This document shows positions 60,662 through 64,000 of a stretch of 64,000 nucleotides of DNA, in pieces. The DNA is from UBA935 sp031555615. Its GTDB lineage: Bacteria > Bacillota > Clostridia > Lachnospirales > Lachnospiraceae. The notes beneath the pieces are model-generated. The model worked only from the letters and a program-made list of their open reading frames with translations, did not search any database and was not told where the DNA came from. The position numbers were made by a program, and so were the translations under genes. The stretch is taken from assembly GCA_031555615.1 (NCBI GenBank), contig JAVBUF010000005.1:124001-188000 (forward strand), in the 5' to 3' direction. How positions within the stretch are numbered: position 1 is the stretch's first letter; each line of letters opens with the position of its first letter.

Positions 60662-60914
60662 AAGGACAAGAAGTTACACTAAGGTGCGAAAGCACCGCAC
60701 CTAAGAGTAACTAAATCTTGTCCGGAAGAACGCAGGGCGTTCTTCTTGAATGATTTACGTAATGAAAAAAGATGGAAAAAGATAAGTCACAAAAGCAAGA
60801 TTTGTACATCTGACAGTATAGCCATAGCGATTACACTGTGCTATACTACTATATGTAGTGCCAGGAAGAGGAACTACGCTCATGTTTTTCGCGGGAATTC
60901 GATAAACTTGCGCT
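60662..60914 (+). other. glmS downstream region with nested hairpins
   Basis: GGACAAGA (60664-60671) pairs with TCTTGTCC (60716-60723) around inner stems AGTTAC with GTAACT and GGTGC with GCACC. A second hairpin, GAAGAACGC (60725-60733) with GCGTTCTTC (60737-60745), follows directly. These may stop or protect the glmS mRNA. From 60746 to the palindromic element I see no credible gene. Confidence 0.5.
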
Positions 60915-61133
60915 TCGGATGGGGCCAGGGCGAGGGGGTTCGGCGATTTTTGAAAATTTGTATTGAGTTCTTATTGGAAATTTTGCTGACGTTAGTCGTA
61001 AATCGGCAACTGTCTGACGAGTTTACGAGGAGTTTTGCCGATTTACGACTTGTATTTAGTCATCAAAATTAACAATTAGAAATCAAACAAATTTGAAACA
61101 TGAGCCGAACCCCCTCGCCCTGGCCCCATCCGA
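60915..61133. repeat. Palindromic MITE-like element before dnaE
   Basis: A perfect 30-bp inverted repeat (60915-60944 and 61104-61133; outer end TCGGATGGGGCC) encloses an imperfectly palindromic interior with a second perfect 16-bp inverted repeat (60994-61009 and 61035-61050; AGTCGTAAATCGGCAA). The whole is about 219 bp, very GC-rich at the ends and AT-rich inside. It looks like a non-autonomous mobile or repeat-family element, not an ordinary terminator. The ATG at 61100 lies beside its right arm. Confidence 0.72.
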
Positions 61134-64000
61134 TCACAACCCCAATCTACCACCCCCGCAAAAGGAGACCCCCCAGGGCAGTTGCACACCTTCATGTACA
61201 TACGGAATACAGTCTGCTGGACGGTTCCAATAAGATAAAAGAATATGTGAAACGAGTAAAAGAGCTGGGCATGGACAGTGCTGCCATTACCGACCATGGT
61301 GTGATGTATGGGGTGATTGATTTTTATCGGGAAGCCAAAGCTCAGGGGATTAGGCCGATTATTGGGTGTGAGGTTTATGTGGCACCTAATTCCCGTCATG
61401 ATAAAGAACTGACAGGAGGGGAAGACCGCTATTACCACTTGGTTCTTTTGGCGGAAAACAATACCGGATATGCTAATCTGATGAAGATCGTCAGTAAAGG
61501 TTTTACCGAAGGCTATTATTACCGGCCCCGGGTGGATATGGAAGTGTTGCGGGAATATCATGAAGGAATTATTGCTCTTTCAGCCTGTCTGGCCGGAGAG
61601 GTACAGCGTTATATTCAAAAAGGCTTAATTGATGAAGCGGAGAAATCAGCCCTGAAATATCGGGATTGCTTTGGCGAGGATAATTATTTTCTGGAAATGC
61701 AGGATCATGGGATACCGGAGCAGAAAACGGTGAATACGGCTCTGCTGAGCATGAGCAGGAAGCTGAATATTCCTTTGGTAGCCACCAATGATGTGCATTA
61801 CACCTATAAAGAAGACGTAGATCCTCATGATATTCTTTTGTGTATCCAAACAGGCAAAAAGCTGGCCGATGAAGACCGGATGAAGTATACAGGCGGGCAG
61901 TATTTTGTTAAAAGTGAAGAAGAAATGAAAGGCTTGTTTCCCTATGCCTGGGAAGCGGTGGAAAATACCCAGCGGATTGCCGACCGGTGTGAGGTGGAGA
62001 TCGAGTTTGGTGTGACCAAACTGCCTCAGTATGATGTGCCGGAAGGATATGATGCCCTTTCTTATTTAAATAAATTATGTTTTGATGGTTTGAAAAGGCG
62101 CTATGGTGAAGATCTTGATGCACCCGCCGGAACCACTGGACTGACTCTCAGAGAACGTTTGGAGTATGAGCTGGGAGTCATCAGTTCTATGGGATTTGTA
62201 GATTATTTCCTGATTGTCTGGGACTTTATTAAATATGCTAAGGAAAATGACATTATGGTAGGGCCGGGACGTGGTTCGGCAGCCGGCAGTATTGTCTCGT
62301 ATTGTCTGGATATCACCAACATTGATCCCATCCGCTATAATCTGTTGTTTGAGCGTTTTTTGAATCCGGAGCGTATTTCCATGCCGGATATTGATATTGA
62401 CTTCTGCTTTGAAAGAAGGCAGGAGGTCATCGACTACGTAAGCCGGAAATACGGTTCTGACCGGGTGGTACAGATTGCCACCTTCGGTACCATGGCGGCT
62501 AAGGGTGTTATCCGGGATGTGGGCCGGGTAATGGATTTGCCCTATGCTTTTGTGGATTCTATTGCCAAGATGGTTCCCAATGAATTGAATATTACGCTGG
62601 AGAGGGCACTGGATATCAATTCCGAATTTCGCAAATTATATGAAACGGATGATCAGGTGCATCATCTTTTGGATATGTGCAAGCGGCTGGAGGGATTGCC
62701 CCGGCATACTTCCATGCATGCGGCGGGAGTAGTTATCTGCAGCAGGCCGGCGGATGAATTTGTTCCCCTTTCCCGGGGCAGTGACGGCTCTGTTACCACC
62801 CAGTTTACCATGACTACCATTGAAGAATTGGGCCTGTTAAAAATGGATTTTCTAGGTCTGCGGACCCTGACGGTATTACAGAATGCAGCCCGGCTGGTGG
62901 AAAAAAGTACAGGCCGGCCCATCGATATCGATGCTATTGATTTTGATGATAAAGCTGTCCTGACATCCATCGGAACCGGACGTACCGATGGCGTGTTTCA
63001 GTTGGAAAGCAGCGGGATGAAGAGCTTTATGAAGGAATTGAAGCCCCAGAATCTGGAGGATGTCATTGCCGGAATTTCCTTGTATCGTCCCGGGCCCATG
63101 GACTTTATTCCCAAGTATATTAAAGGAAAGAACAACCACGCTACCATTACCTATTCCTGTCCTCAATTGGAACCAATCCTGTCTCCCACCTATGGCTGTA
63201 TAGTCTATCAGGAGCAGGTTATGCAGATCGTTCGGGATCTGGGAGGATATAGCCTGGGGCGAAGCGATCTGGTACGCCGGGCCATGAGTAAGAAAAAACA
63301 GTCGGTAATGGAAAAAGAGCGGGCCAATTTCGTATACGGTAACCCCGAAGAAGATGTTCCGGGCTGCGTATCTAACGGAATCGGCGAAGAGGTAGCTTCC
63401 CAGATCTATGATAACATGATGGATTTTGCCAAATATGCATTTAACAAGTCCCATGCGGCCTGTTATGCGGTAGTGGCTTATCAGACGGCTTATTTGAAAT
63501 ATTATTATCCGGTGGAATTTATGGCCGCTTTGATGACTTCGGTGATTGATAATGCCGGAAAAGTGGCAGAATATATTATGACCTGCCGGACCATGGGGAT
63601 TGCCATCCTCCCTCCCGATGTGAATGAAGGCGAAGGAGGGTTTTCGGTTAGCGGTCAATCCATCCGTTATGCCCTGACGGCCATTAAAAGCGTCGGACAT
63701 CCGGTGATCGCAGCGTTGGTGGAGGAGCGGAAGGTCAGAGGTCCATTTACCAATCTGAAAGATTTTATTACCCGGATGGCGGATCGGGATATCAATAAAA
63801 AAGCCATTGAAAACTTTATCAAAGCCGGAGCCTTTGACAGCCTGCCGGGTACCCGCAAACAGTTTATGAGCGCCTATGTGCAGATTGTGGACTCCATTCA
63901 GCGGGATAAAAAGAGCAATATGGCCGGTCAGATCAGCCTGTTTGACATTGCGGCAGAGGAGCAGAAGGAAGAATTTGAAGTGAAGCTTCCCGATGTGGGA
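61100..64000 (+). CDS. dnaE: DNA polymerase III alpha subunit, 3'-truncated by window edge
   Basis: The frame has no stop before the window end; about 967 codons are visible from ATG 61100. It has a PHP domain (HLHVHTEYSLLDGSNKI), the palm with GPGRGSAAGSIVSY and the catalytic acids in MPDIDIDF, then finger and HhH regions. The normal family start is three residues before HLHVH. At that position (61175-61177) the codon is AGG, seven bases after a perfect AAAGGAG (61161-61167). The only upstream in-frame ATG, at 61100, lies at the right arm of the palindromic element, lacks a ribosome binding site and would add 25 residues rich in Pro and Arg. The true start is therefore uncertain. Confidence 0.93.
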   Translation, partial: MSRTPSPWPHPITTPIYHPRKRRPPRAVAHLHVHTEYSLLDGSNKIKEYVKRVKELGMDSAAITDHGVMYGVIDFYREAKAQGIRPIIGCEVYVAPNSRHDKELTGGEDRYYHLVLLAENNTGYANLMKIVSKGFTEGYYYRPRVDMEVLREYHEGIIALSACLAGEVQRYIQKGLIDEAEKSALKYRDCFGEDNYFLEMQDHGIPEQKTVNTALLSMSRKLNIPLVATNDVHYTYKEDVDPHDILLCIQTGKKLADEDRMKYTGGQYFVKSEEEMKGLFPYAWEAVENTQRIADRCEVEIEFGVTKLPQYDVPEGYDALSYLNKLCFDGLKRRYGEDLDAPAGTTGLTLRERLEYELGVISSMGFVDYFLIVWDFIKYAKENDIMVGPGRGSAAGSIVSYCLDITNIDPIRYNLLFERFLNPERISMPDIDIDFCFERRQEVIDYVSRKYGSDRVVQIATFGTMAAKGVIRDVGRVMDLPYAFVDSIAKMVPNELNITLERALDINSEFRKLYETDDQVHHLLDMCKRLEGLPRHTSMHAAGVVICSRPADEFVPLSRGSDGSVTTQFTMTTIEELGLLKMDFLGLRTLTVLQNAARLVEKSTGRPIDIDAIDFDDKAVLTSIGTGRTDGVFQLESSGMKSFMKELKPQNLEDVIAGISLYRPGPMDFIPKYIKGKNNHATITYSCPQLEPILSPTYGCIVYQEQVMQIVRDLGGYSLGRSDLVRRAMSKKKQSVMEKERANFVYGNPEEDVPGCVSNGIGEEVASQIYDNMMDFAKYAFNKSHAACYAVVAYQTAYLKYYYPVEFMAALMTSVIDNAGKVAEYIMTCRTMGIAILPPDVNEGEGGFSVSGQSIRYALTAIKSVGHPVIAALVEERKVRGPFTNLKDFITRMADRDINKKAIENFIKAGAFDSLPGTRKQFMSAYVQIVDSIQRDKKSNMAGQISLFDIAAEEQKEEFEVKLPDVG

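Noticed and set aside
60746..61072. 108-residue ORF between glmS and dnaE
   Set aside because: It runs through the palindromic element, has atypical residues and no ribosome binding site.
61076..63858. Minus-strand ORFs opposite dnaE
   Set aside because: They are antisense to clear polymerase III coding sequence and have no supporting signals.
1..64000. CRISPR arrays, tRNA or rRNA genes
   Set aside because: No regularly spaced repeats, CCA-ended cloverleaf pattern or ribosomal RNA core sequence was recognised in reading the window.

Overview
The window looks like a chromosome segment of a spore-forming, low-to-moderate-GC member of the Clostridia, most likely Lachnospiraceae. The reasons are strong AGGAGG-type ribosome binding sites, A/G-rich coding strands, consensus sigma-A promoters, a SAM-I (S-box) riboswitch before metK, a glmS ribozyme before glmS, a YesMN-type sugar ABC operon and a spoIIID sporulation gene. 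I see no tRNA, rRNA or CRISPR array.

Layout. 1-5.8 kb: a 5'-truncated NlpC/P60 hydrolase, two small ORFs, a methyltransferase and two GNAT acetyltransferases, then (minus strand) an M28 aminopeptidase and a helical-bundle protein. 5.9-11.7 kb: spoIIID split by a 5,461-bp DNA element. The element carries a large serine recombinase, a decayed Fic gene, an AAA/DUF4143 ATPase between two paralogous small genes, a short DUF5688 gene and a cold-shock gene. 11.8-15.7 kb: response regulator, ABC transporter and histidine kinase (antimicrobial-peptide type), then a small lipoprotein. 15.9-18.2 kb: guaA and a toxin-antitoxin pair. 18.5-27.9 kb: a chitinase-esterase fusion, an AraC regulator and a YesM-SBP-permease-permease-YesN uptake operon. 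27.9-38.1 kb: GT39-like membrane protein, AraC, TetR plus FMN-binding heme protein, CD3324 and DUF1062 genes with similar leaders, MerR/TipAS, XRE, GH5 cellulase lipoprotein and an MFS exporter. 38.1-49.9 kb: FtsH-like protease, purC, EamA transporter, M19 dipeptidase, GGDEF protein, UDP-sugar pyrophosphorylase plus galE, hybrid histidine kinase, hemolysin III and a small alarmone synthetase. 50-64 kb: tail-anchored coiled coil, flavin reductase, Y-family polymerase, M23/G5/LysM peptidase, murA, HD-GYP, metK, glmS, a palindromic element and dnaE running off the end.

Main discovery. Bases 5947-6060 encode residues 1-38 of SpoIIID and bases 11522-11671 encode residues 39-87. Joining them at the shared pentamer ACATA (6057-6061 and 11518-11522) restores an uninterrupted 87-residue SpoIIID whose junction falls in the helix-turn-helix. 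A sigma-E-like promoter precedes the 5' half, and a good terminator follows the 3' half. The recombinase gene lies against the right junction and takes the last base of its stop codon from spoIIID. This is the architecture of a skin-like, developmentally excised element (as in sigK of Bacillus subtilis), but in spoIIID, the regulator acting between sigma-E and sigma-K.

Other notable points: dnaE has AGG where its start codon should be, directly behind a palindromic insertion; two helix-turn-helix or zinc-binding genes share a leader-peptide/hairpin arrangement; and a 49-residue peptide gene has its own promoter and terminator.
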